This document shows positions 63,671 to 64,000 of a stretch of 64,000 nucleotides of DNA, in pieces (within the stretch, counting starts at the first letter, position 1; each line of letters opens with the position of its first letter). A program made the translations under genes and the position numbers. Source of the DNA: Apostichopus japonicus (Eukaryota > Echinodermata > Holothuroidea > Aspidochirotida > Stichopodidae); assembly GCF_037975245.1 (NCBI RefSeq), contig NC_092576.1, positions 39,113,111 through 39,177,110 of the forward strand, in the 5' to 3' direction. Below the pieces are notes generated by a model. It searched no databases. It saw only the letters and a program-made list of their open reading frames with translations, and had not been told where the DNA came from.

Positions 63671-64000
63671 GACGACCAAGAGGGCAGCCAAGTCAATTTT
63701 TACCCCCCCACCCCTCCCCGACCCTCCATCCGATTCAACAAGGATGAATACACATAAAATCCTATGCTTTCAAATATTTGATCCTAATGATAGCCCTAGA
63801 ACATACATATAGCTGCTTTCCCAGTTTCCCCCTCCAGCAACACCCCCCCCCCTTTTGCCCCACATGATGGTTCCACATATGGGTGGAGCCTGTAAAAGTT
63901 GGACAAGGTTATTTTCTACACTGATGTATTTGAGATTAAGCAGTTCATCAATTTGGAATGACAACAAAACTTTGAAACGGTGGAAATAAGATGGTCAAAA

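Larger units (their letters stand above)
37653..64000 (-). repeat. Right satellite array, reverse orientation
   Basis: Same satellite family as 2457-29976 on the other strand, continuing past the window. Anchor GGTACC (or variant) starts at 37815, 38622, 39422, 40228, 41033, 41844, 42649, 43452, 44259, 45070, 45870, 46666, 47470, 48274, 49073, 49880, 50684, 51492, 52296, 53099, 53906, 54717, 55512, 56318, 57124, 57927, 58724, 59528, 60342, 61145, 61943, 62746 and 63548. All intervals are 795-814 bp, so no 466 bp units occur. Each unit has two C-runs on the plus strand. Diagnostic differences from the left arm include GAGATTAAGCAGTTC, AGCTATATGTAGG-type sequence and AATAGACGACCAATAGGGC. No gene is present. 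Confidence 0.95.

Noticed and set aside
2457-64000. Satellite unit as a complete transposon in tandem
   Set aside because: I found no terminal inverted repeats, target duplications, reverse transcriptase or transposase frame associated with the unit borders.

Overview
The window looks like non-coding genomic DNA from a metazoan, probably a marine invertebrate. It is AT-rich and dominated by satellite DNA, with spliceosome-type exon borders at the left edge, several small non-autonomous DNA transposons and microsatellites. There is no operon structure or dense coding. Echinoderm or another marine deuterostome is only an impression, and the sequence does not prove a taxon. Apart from two candidate exons I see no protein-coding gene.

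Layout: (1) 1-2456 is mostly unique sequence. It holds a strong G-quadruplex motif, a GGGGACC palindrome, and two candidate exons at about 1456-1699 and 2293-2352 joined by a consensus intron, which may be the 3' end of a plus-strand gene. (2) 2457-29976 is a satellite array in forward orientation, with 39 unit intervals anchored on a GGTACC site. Intervals are quantised: about 466 bp (13 copies), about 760-814 bp (24 copies), 1066 bp and 1307 bp. They differ mainly by the copy number of one module of about 300 bp. Large higher-order duplications (7281 bp and about 3254 bp) are nearly identical. (3) 29977-37652 is a 7.7 kb spacer. It carries two independent nested transposon pairs: a 643 bp hAT-like element with an 8 bp target duplication inside a 2.0 kb element, and a 667 bp foldback element inside a 1.1 kb element. 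It also carries (TA)n and polypyrimidine tracts, a compound P/Q repeat, and the same 217-220 bp tandem repeat at both ends. (4) 37653-64000 is the same satellite family in reverse orientation, 33 anchors at a regular spacing of 795-814 bp, running off the window.

The whole is therefore a very large inverted arrangement of two satellite arms around a transposon-rich spacer. The arms are not simple copies of each other: unit lengths, diagnostic bases and higher-order structure differ, so each arm was amplified and homogenised separately. The left-arm units next to the spacer carry right-arm diagnostic bases, which points to a shared ancestor at or near the inversion point.

Most short open frames (proline-rich peptides around H-P-P-S-H-S-T-R and H-K-I-L-C-F-Q-I-F) are translations of the satellite C-strand. 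Their frames change with C-run length, and I do not treat them as genes.
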